From positions 1 to 55,064 of the IMG/VR virus record IMGVR_UViG_3300031251_000961: a stretch of DNA of 55,064 nt. One strand, given 5' to 3'. Positions 24,669-33,509 of the stretch are shown one piece after another; positions within the stretch are counted from its first letter, which is position 1, and each line of letters begins with the position of its first letter. The notes below the pieces were generated by a model. That model was not told where the DNA came from and made no database searches. It saw nothing but the letters and a program-made list of their open reading frames with translations. A program made the translations under genes and the position numbers. This DNA is from a virus.

Positions 24669-25337
24669 TTAGTCCTCCCTGAAGTCGATTAATGGCAACG
24701 CTGTTTTAACCGCAGACAAAATACTTGTCATTGGATAAGGCGCAGCTGCCGGGTTAACTGTTCCCCTTACTAATATTCCAGCGAAGGGTTTAGCTGTTAG
24801 AACTGATGCAATGTTTACACCTGCATAAGTGTGGCCTGCTGGCAATGCGCCGTAAGCGGCTGCAGTATCTGCAACGGTTGCCACAGTTACTGTTGATGCA
24901 GTTGTTTGTGTACCACCTGCATAAGCACCAGGTACAGAAAGAACATCACCTACGGTGTATCCATAACCAGGATAGGTAATTGTTACACCGGTAACAACTG
25001 TTCCGGCAACAACTACAGTACCACGGGCGCCTTTACCAGTTCCACCGGTAAGAGGTACATTTTCGTAAGTACCATTCGTGTAGCCTGTACCGGCAACCAG
25101 GGTATTAACTGTTGCAACGCCTGCAGCACTTAAATCAGTAGCAGGCATTGGCTTGTAATCCTTGGTGGCAGTTTCCATAATGATCATATGGCCCGCCTGA
25201 ATTACTTTAGGATCGAAGCCGGTGACATTAAGGGAACGGCCACCTCTTATTGACTGTAAATTGTCAACAATCACGATGGAATCATTACCCTGGATAATGT
25301 TTTCCGGCGTGTTATTTAAATTCGGGGTTGCGTTCAT
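24669..25337 (-). CDS. Head decoration/stabilisation protein candidate
   Basis: A 222-aa Gly/Thr/Val-rich beta protein 3 bp upstream of the major capsid gene, a position shared with gpD-like decoration proteins. An N-terminal part (NIIQGNDSIVIVDNLQSIRGG) precedes a repeat-like insert with VAGTGYTNGTYENVPL and YPGYGYTVGDVLSVPG motifs, which recur in phage surface and fibre proteins. The C-terminal part (PFAGILVRGTVNPAAAPY) looks like the decoration core. Confidence 0.65.
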   Translation of the reverse strand: MNATPNLNNTPENIIQGNDSIVIVDNLQSIRGGRSLNVTGFDPKVIQAGHMIIMETATKDYKPMPATDLSAAGVATVNTLVAGTGYTNGTYENVPLTGGTGKGARGTVVVAGTVVTGVTITYPGYGYTVGDVLSVPGAYAGGTQTTASTVTVATVADTAAAYGALPAGHTYAGVNIASVLTAKPFAGILVRGTVNPAAAPYPMTSILSAVKTALPLIDFRED

Positions 25338-25358
25338 AAAAGTTTTTTAAATACATTA

Positions 25359-26009
25359 TTAAATAATGTTGCCGATAACTGCATCAAGCTCTTCTTTTGT
25401 GGCTTTTTTTGCAGTATCTGCTGCTGTTTGCTTAGTCCCACCACCGCCGGGAATAGGAATTTCGGCCAGTCCTTTTTCGGTCAGTTCCTTGTTGTACTCT
25501 GATAAATCTGTATTCACATCTTCTATGAATGCATCTACATCTTCGTCCTTGGTTGGAAAAGCCCTTTTACTCCAGAACATCTTCGGCACATCCTTAAGCT
25601 TAGCTTCAATTTTAGAAGCGATGCTCTCAGCTTGGGTTTTGCCTTCGAGTTTGCTTATCTTTTCCAATAAAACTTCCTGATTCTTTATGAAAGTTTTCAT
25701 GTACTTTGGAACATCCTCGTCATCTGGAATTACTGTTGTTTCAACCGGAGTAGTTGTTTCATCGCCCGGTTTTTTTTCTGGAGCCGGTTTAAGTTTGCCT
25801 TCCAGTTCCCTGATTTTGTCGTCTTGCTTTGCAATCTCAACAAATGGGTTGAAGTCATTAAACTCGTCTACTGCAGCGTCTATCTTGGTTTCATCATCGA
25901 TGATCTTTTTTTCTATCTTATCCGCTATTGCGTTTAATCTAGCTTTTGAAAGATTGACCTTTGGAAATTTGGTTTTGATAGCCGCTACGATTTTTTCCTT
26001 AATCGTCAT
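25359..26009 (-). CDS. Scaffolding protein candidate
   Basis: Start set at MTIKEKIVAAIK (ATG at 26009); a longer frame upstream is not supported. The 216-aa product is charged and mostly helical, with a Pro/Thr/Glu linker (KPAPEKKPGDETTTPVE) and a central coiled coil (FIKNQEVLLEKISKLEGK). Position between portal and decoration/capsid genes and composition are typical of phage scaffolds. Confidence 0.7.
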   Translation of the reverse strand: MTIKEKIVAAIKTKFPKVNLSKARLNAIADKIEKKIIDDETKIDAAVDEFNDFNPFVEIAKQDDKIRELEGKLKPAPEKKPGDETTTPVETTVIPDDEDVPKYMKTFIKNQEVLLEKISKLEGKTQAESIASKIEAKLKDVPKMFWSKRAFPTKDEDVDAFIEDVNTDLSEYNKELTEKGLAEIPIPGGGGTKQTAADTAKKATKEELDAVIGNII

Positions 26010-26076
26010 GTGTGTAAGAACTTTTAATTGTGGTATAAAACTAATCACACTAAAAATCTATGCGGATAGAAATTTG

Positions 26077-26304
26077 TTAACGATTACGTTTGTTCACAAA
26101 TTTGTTGCTGAACCCGATGGTTTGACGTTCCTTACTTTCACAAACAAATTCGTTTTCGCATAACCATGCCTGTCTATACTCGCCGTTAAAGAAATAGGAG
26201 ACTTCATAAGTCACATATGTTCCTCGTATAGTAACAGCGGTTATAATGGCACTTATCTTTTATGAATTTATCTGGACCATGGTACCAGAATTAAATACTT
26301 CCAT
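26077..26304 (-). pseudogene. Small protein gene interrupted by an in-frame TAA
   Basis: Reading from the ATG at 26304 gives MEVFNSGTMVQINS, then TAA at 26260-26262. The same frame then runs on for 60 codons (KISAIITAVTIRGTYVTYEV, later YFFNGEYRQAWLCENEF) to the TAA at 26077. The two halves read as one protein of a type I recall from Bacteroidota phages (FxxGxxVxIxxxxIxaxItaVxIRG, YEVxy, aWLxExEF). The second half has only a GTG (26214) as possible start, giving 45 aa. So this is a nonsense-broken gene or a readthrough case. Confidence 0.55.
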
Positions 26305-26313
26305 GAATATTAT

Positions 26314-27735
26314 TTATTGTGCAGGGGTTGGTGGTGGTGGTGGCGCAGCATCAGCCTTCGCTTTTGCTTCAGCTTTTATTTTCTCCAACTCTGCAATAGC
26401 ATCTTCTACCAATGGATTTAAACTTAATGCTGTTTCGAGTGAAATAATTCCAGCAGTATAAGCGGACACAATATTTGCAACTTCTTCGGTTTCATTTTTT
26501 GGAAGAAAGTAAGTGAACTTGGGAGTAAGTTTCAGCTTTGTAGCTTTCTTGAAACTAGAATCCATTACCGCAATTGCGGCTTTTATATAATTAAAGAGGC
26601 GTTGGGCGCCTTCACCAAAAATTTCTTCGCTGTCATACGCTTTTAGATGAGCATCCAGGAATAATAGTTTAATTGCAGTACTAGAGAAATAACTAAGTGC
26701 GGCCATCTTAGATGCAGCAGTTACCGGTGTGTGGCTGAATTGTTCGATGTATTCCTTTAAATTGTCAATTTCCATTTTCATGGATTCTGGCAAGCTGTCA
26801 TAAGTTAGGTAACCTGCATCTGCGCCTTCATCCATTTCTAAAACTTTTCCTGAATCACCCTTGTTTGCGAAACCAGTTATTTTTCCTTTTGCCTTGACGA
26901 TAGGGCTATCGAAATAGTCGTTTGTGTCTGCATGGTTACTGGTTTTCTTTTCTAATCTATCAATCAGATGCTGTACGTCTTCATAATCTGTCATCGCTTG
27001 GCAAAAATAAATTACAGGAATTTTATTGATGAGGTTTTTAAAACTCTTCTTTTCCCACTGTCTGCCTGCCACCTTTGAATTGATGTAAATATTATCTGCA
27101 GTATAGAAATCAAAATGCTGCGTTTTAACTTCTGATCCACTGCTGGTATCACTTGTTTCATAAGCCCTACCAAATGCCACCATATCATCGCTATCATCGA
27201 ATACCGGATAGAGTTCATCTCCACGTTTACATGACAATAACTTCATTCGCAACCTTAAATTTGAACTTATCGGTTCATTATCCCAATAATCGCTACCAGC
27301 CTGTAATTTTTCAGTATATAGCAATATAGCAGCCTGCTTTTCACTCTTAGTTGTTTTAACAACAGTCATGAATTTATAATCTACCTTATTATCATCAAGA
27401 ACTTTTTTTATAACACTAAGCAGATCTTTTTCCTTTTGATCGCCAGGCGTTGCATTTATTTGAGGGGTGCCAAGAAAGGCTGAGGCAACTAAAACTATAT
27501 TTTTCTGATAGGGTAAAGGAATTCTGGAAACCTTTACTGTCGCTTCAATATTTCCGTCATCCCCTTTTATCATTTTATCACGGCGAATGGTTGGATCCAT
27601 TACCTCATGGTTCGCTATCTCGTAGTTCTTTAAAACTGCAGAGACAGATTCAACAACTTTAGAGGCTATAAAAGCCTGTTTTATTTTATCGATATCATCA
27701 GTCTTAATTAACATTGATACTTGTTCGCTGGTCAT
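26314..27735 (-). CDS. Phage portal protein (SPP1 gp6-like)
   Basis: A 473-aa protein following the terminase genes. Typical portal wording: LPYQKNIVLVASAFLGTP near the N-terminus, the DYEDVQHLIDRLEKKTSNHADTND helix (residues about 247-271), and PVTAASKMAALSYFSSTAIKLLFLDAHLKA, matching the long stem helix of the SPP1/PF05133 class. The C-terminus is helical and ends in a Pro-rich tail. It forms the DNA channel and the motor docking site. Confidence 0.85.
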   Translation of the reverse strand: MTSEQVSMLIKTDDIDKIKQAFIASKVVESVSAVLKNYEIANHEVMDPTIRRDKMIKGDDGNIEATVKVSRIPLPYQKNIVLVASAFLGTPQINATPGDQKEKDLLSVIKKVLDDNKVDYKFMTVVKTTKSEKQAAILLYTEKLQAGSDYWDNEPISSNLRLRMKLLSCKRGDELYPVFDDSDDMVAFGRAYETSDTSSGSEVKTQHFDFYTADNIYINSKVAGRQWEKKSFKNLINKIPVIYFCQAMTDYEDVQHLIDRLEKKTSNHADTNDYFDSPIVKAKGKITGFANKGDSGKVLEMDEGADAGYLTYDSLPESMKMEIDNLKEYIEQFSHTPVTAASKMAALSYFSSTAIKLLFLDAHLKAYDSEEIFGEGAQRLFNYIKAAIAVMDSSFKKATKLKLTPKFTYFLPKNETEEVANIVSAYTAGIISLETALSLNPLVEDAIAELEKIKAEAKAKADAAPPPPPTPAQ

Positions 27736-28144
27736 TTTCTTTGCTTTTAATTTGTTGTAAAATATTTGTCACCTTTTCGGCAAACGATTTATCCTTATCA
27801 AATCGAACTTTTACTTCATCCATTATCCTGCTTACTGCCGGTGGCCTTTGCATCAGCACTTCGGAAATGGTTTTATTCAACTGGTACCGGTCTAAGTAAA
27901 GCGTAAGCATTGCTGATATAAAAACCTTCTGTATTTCGGTCATATGGGCCTTACGAACAGGCCCACGTACATTCGATGGATCTTCATTTATAAATGCGCA
28001 ATAAATTTCAAAATACTGGCCAAGCCTTTTAAGGTCTGTTTCCACAGGTATTTTTCTTTTATTGATAATTGCGGTAGCCAGGTCAGGATATGTTTCCAGT
28101 ACCTGCCGGCCCAGCTGCGCTAATATTTTATTTGAATAAATCAT
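27704..28144 (-). CDS. Conserved protein between terminase and portal, unknown
   Basis: A 146-aa mainly helical, basic protein. Its ATG is directly next to the terminase stop and its 3' end overlaps the portal start by 32 bp, so it is tightly coupled to packaging genes. Family not recognised; a head or packaging accessory role is inferred from position. Confidence 0.55.
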   Translation of the reverse strand: MIYSNKILAQLGRQVLETYPDLATAIINKRKIPVETDLKRLGQYFEIYCAFINEDPSNVRGPVRKAHMTEIQKVFISAMLTLYLDRYQLNKTISEVLMQRPPAVSRIMDEVKVRFDKDKSFAEKVTNILQQIKSKENDQRTSINVN

Positions 28145-29596
28145 TTATCTGAAATAGCCTTTTTTGTCATTTAATGGTGCTGTATCCAGTTTCTTGTACT
28201 CTTCCCATTCTTTTTTTAGAATCTGCGTAATGAAATACCGTTTAGTATCAGAAATATGCCCGGCAGGTTCATAGGTTACAAGTGTTTCCTTATCTTTTAT
28301 CTTTGGTTTCATCATCTTACCCTCAGCATCTTCCTTAACAACCATATAATCTTCAATGGACTGAAAACATTTAGCAGAAATTTCTATGCTCCATCCTCCT
28401 TCGTTGTGTTCATAGATCGCATTGATGAACGTAGCAGATAGTGCAACTTCCGGAGCCGACTTCCCTACCCTGCTGATTACCTTAAACCCTGCTTTCTTTA
28501 ATTCCTGAATGTATTTATCATAAAAGCTTGCACTATTTTCATCAACAACAGATTTGTTTTTACCCGATGGATCACCGTAAACAAAAACAACATCATTGTA
28601 ACCAATACTCCTTAACCAGGTGATGAACTGCTGCGCTGATTTAGGCGCATTGTTGTTCGGTGTTTCGCTCAATATCTCGTGCACCTGCCTTAGTACCCTG
28701 ATCGCTGGTAAAGCCTGCCAGATCGTTTGTGTTACATATGGGTTTACGTTTTGATCAAGAGATACATGAATGGTTGTTGGCGCAATGTTGAATTCCTTAA
28801 CATGCTTGGTATCATCAAAACATTTCCAGAATTCTTCACCTGTTCTTATCACTCCCCATTCACCGTTAGCTATTGCATTTAATGTAACTTCATTGCCGTT
28901 TGAAATTAATTTTAGCTTTCGGTAATATTTCTCCTGGTCTATAAAATGATTGTGATAATAATTTGCTTTTAATCTATAGCACAAATCTTTATACTCGCCA
29001 TCAAACAACACACGTCGGATCCAGTGGCTTTTATAAATCTTTTCTGTATTGAATGATCCATAGAACTGTGTAAAAGCTTTGCTCGTCCGCAACCTGGAAT
29101 AAAAGAAACCGAAATCTTCAAACGTAAATTGATCTAACTCATCACAAAAAAAGTGAGACGGATCCTTTATTGATTTCAGCGTTTCGGATTTGTTGGCACC
29201 AAAAGGAATAAACTTATTGTTATTCAATTTGCAGGTAATAACCATCGAACCATTTGGCTTATCCGAAAATTCAAAATATTTTCCAAGCTTCAACTCAACA
29301 ATTCGGTCAATTATCGTCTGAAAAATTGAGCCCCTAACATTTTCAAGGATCTTTCTTCCGTAGTAACACCGGAAATATTCGTCATACAAACACTTCGCTA
29401 TTAATTCATCTACTATATCAACACTTTTGCCTGAACCATAAGAACCGTAATACAGGTTTATCTCATTTCTATTGCCCCAATTTGGTAAGAAGATATCATT
29501 AACCGGCACAACGTGTGAGGCCAGTAAATCTTCCTGCATGAGCTTATCAAGCGTGACGAAGATTGAGGCTTCAAGTGGCTTTAGTTTTACCTTCAC
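28145..29596 (-). CDS. terL: Terminase large subunit
   Basis: ATP-driven DNA packaging motor. Walker A is GSYGSGKS (residues 51-58), and Walker B is FFCDELDQF (149-157) followed by a coupling-like FYSRLR. The C-terminal RNase H-like nuclease has acidic motifs in HVSLDQNVNP and YGDPSG. At 483 aa it has a normal length. The first codon here is GTG and overlaps terS by 26 bp. An ATG at 29539 would remove the first 19 residues and the overlap, so the exact start is uncertain. Confidence 0.92.
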   Translation of the reverse strand: MKVKLKPLEASIFVTLDKLMQEDLLASHVVPVNDIFLPNWGNRNEINLYYGSYGSGKSVDIVDELIAKCLYDEYFRCYYGRKILENVRGSIFQTIIDRIVELKLGKYFEFSDKPNGSMVITCKLNNNKFIPFGANKSETLKSIKDPSHFFCDELDQFTFEDFGFFYSRLRTSKAFTQFYGSFNTEKIYKSHWIRRVLFDGEYKDLCYRLKANYYHNHFIDQEKYYRKLKLISNGNEVTLNAIANGEWGVIRTGEEFWKCFDDTKHVKEFNIAPTTIHVSLDQNVNPYVTQTIWQALPAIRVLRQVHEILSETPNNNAPKSAQQFITWLRSIGYNDVVFVYGDPSGKNKSVVDENSASFYDKYIQELKKAGFKVISRVGKSAPEVALSATFINAIYEHNEGGWSIEISAKCFQSIEDYMVVKEDAEGKMMKPKIKDKETLVTYEPAGHISDTKRYFITQILKKEWEEYKKLDTAPLNDKKGYFR

Positions 29597-30338
29597 GTAA
29601 TACTTTGATTAATTTATCAACCTGGTTATCGCTATACGGCTGTGCAATAGCCCTGGATTGTGCATTATCCTTTTCAAACAAGCCATGCATTTTTGCCAGG
29701 TTTATTGCCGCGGCATCAGCTCCATACATTTCCACTTTTATACCGTACTGGTTATGCGATATTGATTTTACACGGCCACGCTCCTTATCGTTCTTGATGG
29801 CCACCATATCAATCTCAACTGTTTCAACCATAACCGTTTCACCTTCTACGATGCATATTTTTTTAGGGTTGTGCTGATATTCCATTTCTTTGCGGATCAC
29901 ATCACGCTCCATGGCTTTTATCTTATCGATAAATGCTGCTTTTTCTGTATCGTCAGCATCTGTTAACTTGGCGAAATAGCGTTTTTCAAAATCAATTTGG
30001 GATTTCAATTTTTGAATTACTGTACGTAGTGGTGTTTCTACCAAAGGTGTATGCGGCACTTTTTTTACAACGAAATAATCTGCAAGGTTTCCGGTTGCGA
30101 TATCGTTTATAAGTTTGGTAGTCTCATCAGCATTAAGGCAACGCTCTGCAAGTTTTTCATTGATAAACTGACGTATGTAAGGTTTTCTTAAGTTTTCATA
30201 ACCTATGACAGCTGCCGTCTTTTTGGAATAACCGGATTCTTCCGCAGCTCTAGTGGCATTAAAATGAATTAAGTAGCGACTGGCAAATAATTTTTGCCTG
30301 TCATTTAAACCTTCTTCTTTTTTTACTTTCGTTGCCAT
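29571..30338 (-). CDS. terS: Terminase small subunit
   Basis: DNA-recognition subunit of the packaging motor. Start placed at MATKVKKEEG (ATG at 30338). The N-terminal segment LNDRQKLFASRYLIHFNATRAAEESGYSKK carries the classic Terminase_2 helix-turn-helix motif (FxxxYLxxxNATxAAxxAGYS). A helical body and C-terminal oligomerisation region follow, for 255 aa in total. It is the first gene of the leftward late operon, with a promoter-like box upstream at 30440. Confidence 0.88.
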   Translation of the reverse strand: MATKVKKEEGLNDRQKLFASRYLIHFNATRAAEESGYSKKTAAVIGYENLRKPYIRQFINEKLAERCLNADETTKLINDIATGNLADYFVVKKVPHTPLVETPLRTVIQKLKSQIDFEKRYFAKLTDADDTEKAAFIDKIKAMERDVIRKEMEYQHNPKKICIVEGETVMVETVEIDMVAIKNDKERGRVKSISHNQYGIKVEMYGADAAAINLAKMHGLFEKDNAQSRAIAQPYSDNQVDKLIKVLREGKTKAT

Positions 30339-30346
30339 AACGCAAA

Positions 30347-30447
30347 AAGCCCATTGCATACGCAACAGGCTTAACTTAATAAGTTTTTGGGTTGTTAATC
30401 ATGATTTTTGCTGGAAGGTATTTTCCTTCAAAGCTTTTCCAAATATA
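30347..30447 (-). promoter_or_regulatory. Candidate late-operon promoter and leader hairpin
   Basis: On the minus strand TATATTTG (plus 30440-30447) matches the Bacteroidota -7 consensus TAnnTTTG; no clear TTTG -33 box was found at the usual distance. About 70 bases downstream, just before the terS start, is an interrupted hairpin (30347-30372: arms AAGCC/GGCTT and TTGC/GCAA). The remaining bases to 30540 are very AT-rich and hold no gene. Confidence 0.4.
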
Positions 30448-30540
30448 TAATTTATTTACTTATTCTTTATTTTAAATATTTTTTTGTTGTTTACTTTTTA
30501 TATATTTAATATGTAATTTACATACTTAAAACTTATCATC

Positions 30541-30822
30541 ATGAAAAGATTTCTCTTTGTTGCAGTGTTGCTTTTTGCATCTACTGCCGTGGTGGTAGCA
30601 GCTCCCAGTCAGGAGGTTTCCAAACACAAGGGTGACTATAAAGCGAATGATGCACTGCATTACAAGCCTTATATCCTTACTTCAATTGATGCAGCTTGCA
30701 TCGATCATGCGTTGGTAGAAATACCTTTATGTGTGGTTAAAGCGGTTGAAGTTAATGCCACACTTGCCAATGGACACACTCCAAAAGTAACGGCGAAAGC
30801 CAGGGCGCCTACTACCAATTAA
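30541..30822 (+). CDS. Secreted small protein on the opposite strand, moron-like
   Basis: A 93-aa product with a signal peptide (MKRFLFVAVLLFASTAVVVAA, cleavage AAA-PS or nearby) and a short mature part with two Cys (AACIDHAL, EIPLCVV). It is a single rightward gene inside a leftward gene array, with its own AT-rich upstream region and its own terminator. That layout is typical of a moron expressed in the lysogen, for example for superinfection exclusion. Function is unknown. Confidence 0.65.
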   Translation: MKRFLFVAVLLFASTAVVVAAPSQEVSKHKGDYKANDALHYKPYILTSIDAACIDHALVEIPLCVVKAVEVNATLANGHTPKVTAKARAPTTN

Positions 30823-30844
30823 ATGTTTAAGCGTTAAAGATTAA

Positions 30845-30873
30845 AAAAGCCAGCATTGAAGCTGGTTTTTTTA
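30845..30873. terminator. Bidirectional terminator between convergent genes
   Basis: Arms GCCAGC and GCTGGT around ATTGAA, with A-run before and T-run after, so it can end transcripts from both sides. It lies between the rightward 93-aa gene and the leftward gene that stops at 30888. Confidence 0.8.
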
Positions 30874-30887
30874 TTTCTATTTTAAAA

Positions 30888-31124
30888 TCAAATTTTCGGA
30901 TGCTGCCTGTTTCTCTGTATCCTTTCCCACACTTTTAATTCGGCTGTGATTACCTTTAGAATAAACTGCATGCTTTCAACATCAGGAATGGAATTAGTAT
31001 TGATTCTACCAATAATAATAGCTTTAATATCATTAAAAACATCTTCAAATTTCTGTGGATCTACAGTCATGCTCAGCTCTGCCTTTATATCAGCCCACCC
31101 CATTTGAGATAACTTTTTTGCCAT
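30888..31124 (-). CDS. Small helical protein, unknown (78 aa)
   Basis: A 78-aa protein of helices (MAKKLSQMGWADIKAEL, MQFILKVITAELKVWERIQ). It is the last gene of the leftward early block, 14 bp downstream of the HTH gene. No family recognised. Confidence 0.6.
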   Translation of the reverse strand: MAKKLSQMGWADIKAELSMTVDPQKFEDVFNDIKAIIIGRINTNSIPDVESMQFILKVITAELKVWERIQRNRQHPKI

Positions 31125-31137
31125 TGATTAAACTAAT

Positions 31138-31635
31138 TTACAGTTTTGCCATAACATCCTTCAATTCATATTCCTTGAACTTGAAATAGAAATAAAACAT
31201 AGCCTTCATGCTTTGCGATAATGGCCTCTGGCCTGTAACCAAAGCGCTGAGCCTGGTATAATCGATACCTGTATCACTGCTGATAGATTTCAGCCGCATG
31301 CCAGTGTCAAGCATTTTCTGATTCACCCATTTGTCGTCAACAATATTGGCTGGGCTTTGCATAAAAGGTATTGCATGCACAAATACCTTCATTCCTGGAA
31401 AGAACCTGTCGTAAGTCTCATGCACTATTTCAATCAACCGTTTTTGGTTATGATATACGCCAGCGGCATTCTTATCTTGCGTAATTCGGATTATCACACT
31501 TTCGGTAGTATATTCGATAAGCTTGAAAGAAATGTTATTATGGCGTTTGTGCTCCTTTGCAGCATACTCCATTTTGTTTATCACGCTAGCTGGCCAATCT
31601 TCTGGCAGCACATGAATGTTTTTAAACTGGTTCAT
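31138..31635 (-). CDS. Protein with C-terminal Cro/CI-like HTH, unknown N-terminus
   Basis: A 165-aa protein. The C-terminal 50 residues (MRLKSISSDTGIDYTRLSAL, VTGQRPLSQSMKAMFYFYF) match an XRE-type helix-turn-helix with the recognition helix around DYTRLSALVTG. The N-terminal 110 residues are alpha/beta with a segment SVIIRITQDKNAAG and no recognised fold. A late-gene regulator is possible since it lies near the terminase promoter region. Confidence 0.55.
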   Translation of the reverse strand: MNQFKNIHVLPEDWPASVINKMEYAAKEHKRHNNISFKLIEYTTESVIIRITQDKNAAGVYHNQKRLIEIVHETYDRFFPGMKVFVHAIPFMQSPANIVDDKWVNQKMLDTGMRLKSISSDTGIDYTRLSALVTGQRPLSQSMKAMFYFYFKFKEYELKDVMAKL

Positions 31636-31638
31636 ATT

Positions 31639-32064
31639 TTATAATCTTATTTTAAGTTCTTGGCCAGTGAAGGCAAAGTAAAAATTTTGCAATTGGTGTA
31701 AATATTTAACAGGTTCGAGATAAATAGTATTTACCTGATTATTCCTTAATTGCTTTATAGTAACAAAATCCAGTAACAGAGTTTTAGGATGATCATCAAC
31801 ATCAACTGGAATTTCTAATTCACCACACTTGTAAACTATATCGTCGGCGTATCTTTCCAGGTATTTAAATCCACTCTTTTCTAATACCTCTGGAGTTAAT
31901 GGAATACCAATAGGTCCAGGGAAAGTGCAATAGTAATTGTCAGTGCCGGTGAATTTATCATAAAGGCTTCTGTTGATGCCAGTCCAGTCTATTGAAGTTA
32001 TCTCAACATAATCACCAACATTAAAGACATAATTACCTAGTCTTAATTCATTTTGTTGTACCAT
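31639..32064 (-). CDS. NELRxGN-family phage protein (paralogue 1)
   Basis: A 141-aa protein starting MVQQNELRLGNYV and ending VKYLHQLQNFYFAFTGQELKIRL. This start/end signature is shared with the gene at 33692-34027 and, from memory, with many Bacteroidota phage and conjugative-element proteins of unknown function. The middle has IPLTPEVLEKSGFKYL. It lies 3 bp upstream of the HTH gene. Confidence 0.6.
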   Translation of the reverse strand: MVQQNELRLGNYVFNVGDYVEITSIDWTGINRSLYDKFTGTDNYYCTFPGPIGIPLTPEVLEKSGFKYLERYADDIVYKCGELEIPVDVDDHPKTLLLDFVTIKQLRNNQVNTIYLEPVKYLHQLQNFYFAFTGQELKIRL

Positions 32065-32107
32065 AAAAAATATTTAAAAGTAGGGGGAATTTCACCCCCT
32101 TACTTTG

Positions 32108-32437
32108 TTAGCTAATCCATTTCAAACGTCCAGTTTCAATCTGGTAGATTGCCATCTGTTCGTTTTTGATTCCTGCTTTGGTGGCTTCATCTTCATTAGT
32201 GAAGATTTCGCACACATCCCACAGTTCAGCTTTTCCTGCTTTCCAACCTGAAATTGTTTTGGTTGTGTTTTTAGCAAGGAAGAAAGCTTTGTGCATTCCA
32301 TCCCTACCTTCGAAATGCTGCTGTCCTTTAATCTTGACAACCCAACCTTTTTTTACAATTTCGAAATCAACGATTCCGATTGTTGCATCAGGAAACTCAA
32401 TTGAGATTTCATGAATTCTTAAAAATGCACTTTCCAT
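32108..32437 (-). CDS. Small early-region protein, unknown (109 aa)
   Basis: A 109-aa alpha/beta protein with strand-rich start (ISIEFPDATIGIVDFEIVKKGWVVKI) and C-terminal helix then AIYQIETGRLKWIS. The ATG is preceded by a long AT-rich region containing a perfect inverted repeat. No family recognised. Confidence 0.55.
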   Translation of the reverse strand: MESAFLRIHEISIEFPDATIGIVDFEIVKKGWVVKIKGQQHFEGRDGMHKAFFLAKNTTKTISGWKAGKAELWDVCEIFTNEDEATKAGIKNEQMAIYQIETGRLKWIS

Positions 32438-32509
32438 GTTTTTAAGTGTCTGTTTTTATTGCGGCGACTACCGCTTTTTTCAATGAACTAATGAGACATA
32501 AAGATACAC

Positions 32510-32534
32510 AAATATTTGCTATTAGCAAATATTT
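32510..32534. promoter_or_regulatory. Perfect 10-bp dyad in a divergent intergenic region, operator-like
   Basis: Arms AAATATTTGC and GCAAATATTT are separated by TATTA. It lies in the 231-bp region between divergent starts (leftward gene at 32437, rightward gene at 32669), where a regulator could control both. The rest of this intergenic stretch is AT-rich, with a short GCGG/CCGC hairpin plus T-run near 32461-32480. Confidence 0.45.
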
Positions 32535-32668
32535 ATACGATTATTTTTAAAATTTTTATAAAATTAATAACCTCTAACGTTTGTCAATTGGATAAATAAC
32601 CATTGCGGTTTTTACGCTTGCATTATTCAATAATATTGCTTTCCTTGTGCTAACCTAAAACCTTAACC

Positions 32669-32989
32669 ATGAATTATTATATTTCAGGCGTATGGAAATC
32701 GAATGGTGCAATTACGCATGTACTTTTGCATGTCGCCGCTGGCACATCACTTAACGCAGGTACCAAAGCAACTGAAGCCTTTGTGATTAGCCTTTTAGAT
32801 TCGACAATCCCTAAAAACACGATTGAAACAATTACCTGGAATTATATCTCAGGAAGTTGGCACAGAGGGGCTGTTGTTGGTTATGAGACTGTATATCAAA
32901 GAAAGATTTTAAGAACTTGGTTAGATGGGAGAGTTTCAAATAACCTTGACAATCTGATAGGGTTCACAGACTACATAGCTGGATTTTAA
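32669..32989 (+). CDS. DUF3892-like small protein on the opposite strand
   Basis: A 106-aa protein, MNYYISGVWKSNGAITHVLL, with later WNYISGSWHRGAVVGYE. The pattern (ysxsGVWxxnGxIThvxxH, then a helix with xEAFVISLLxs) fits DUF3892-like small proteins. It is a single rightward gene inside the leftward early block, directly convergent with the gene ending at 32998, so it may be an independently controlled cargo gene. Confidence 0.5.
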   Translation: MNYYISGVWKSNGAITHVLLHVAAGTSLNAGTKATEAFVISLLDSTIPKNTIETITWNYISGSWHRGAVVGYETVYQRKILRTWLDGRVSNNLDNLIGFTDYIAGF

Positions 32990-32997
32990 CCCTTTAT

Positions 32998-33498
32998 TTA
33001 TTTGCTGCGCGTTATTATTTCTTCGCCAATAGGTCTAAAACTAACTCTAAATGAGTTAACAAAAGGTTCATTTGTATAGTTACCACCAGGCGTTGTTTGT
33101 GAACCACGATCAAACTTAGGTATAGGTGTCGCCTGAATGATTTTAATTTTGGTGAACGTTTCCATCAAACCAAATTTCATACGCCAATGTATCGCCTTTG
33201 CTAAACTTTTGTTTATTGGTATCTTGCATCTGTGAATTGCAAACGGGTTGCCTTTCTTTGGCAACATCTCTGCCAGGTTCACAATATCTGTGCATAAATT
33301 AGTAACCTCTTCAAAAATCCTTACCTGCTTACCTAGCCTGCTTTCCATGTTGCCATAAGTCTTTAGGGCCTTAACGAATTCTTGCGCCTTATCACTGTCA
33401 CCTATAAAGAAACCATGGCTTGTACCTTTGACCTGTGCGCTACATTCTGCAACTTCATTATTAGCATCATTAGAGCCGCCAGTCTGTTTTATTTCCAT
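32998..33498 (-). CDS. Early-region protein, unknown (166 aa)
   Basis: A 166-aa protein with a polar N-terminus, a helical middle (FEEVTNLCTDIVNLAEMLP) and a beta C-terminus (NSFRVSFRPIGEEIITRSK). It ends 8 bp from the convergent DUF3892-like gene. No family recognised. Confidence 0.55.
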   Translation of the reverse strand: MEIKQTGGSNDANNEVAECSAQVKGTSHGFFIGDSDKAQEFVKALKTYGNMESRLGKQVRIFEEVTNLCTDIVNLAEMLPKKGNPFAIHRCKIPINKSLAKAIHWRMKFGLMETFTKIKIIQATPIPKFDRGSQTTPGGNYTNEPFVNSFRVSFRPIGEEIITRSK

Positions 33499-33509
33499 GG
33501 TTTATGAAT

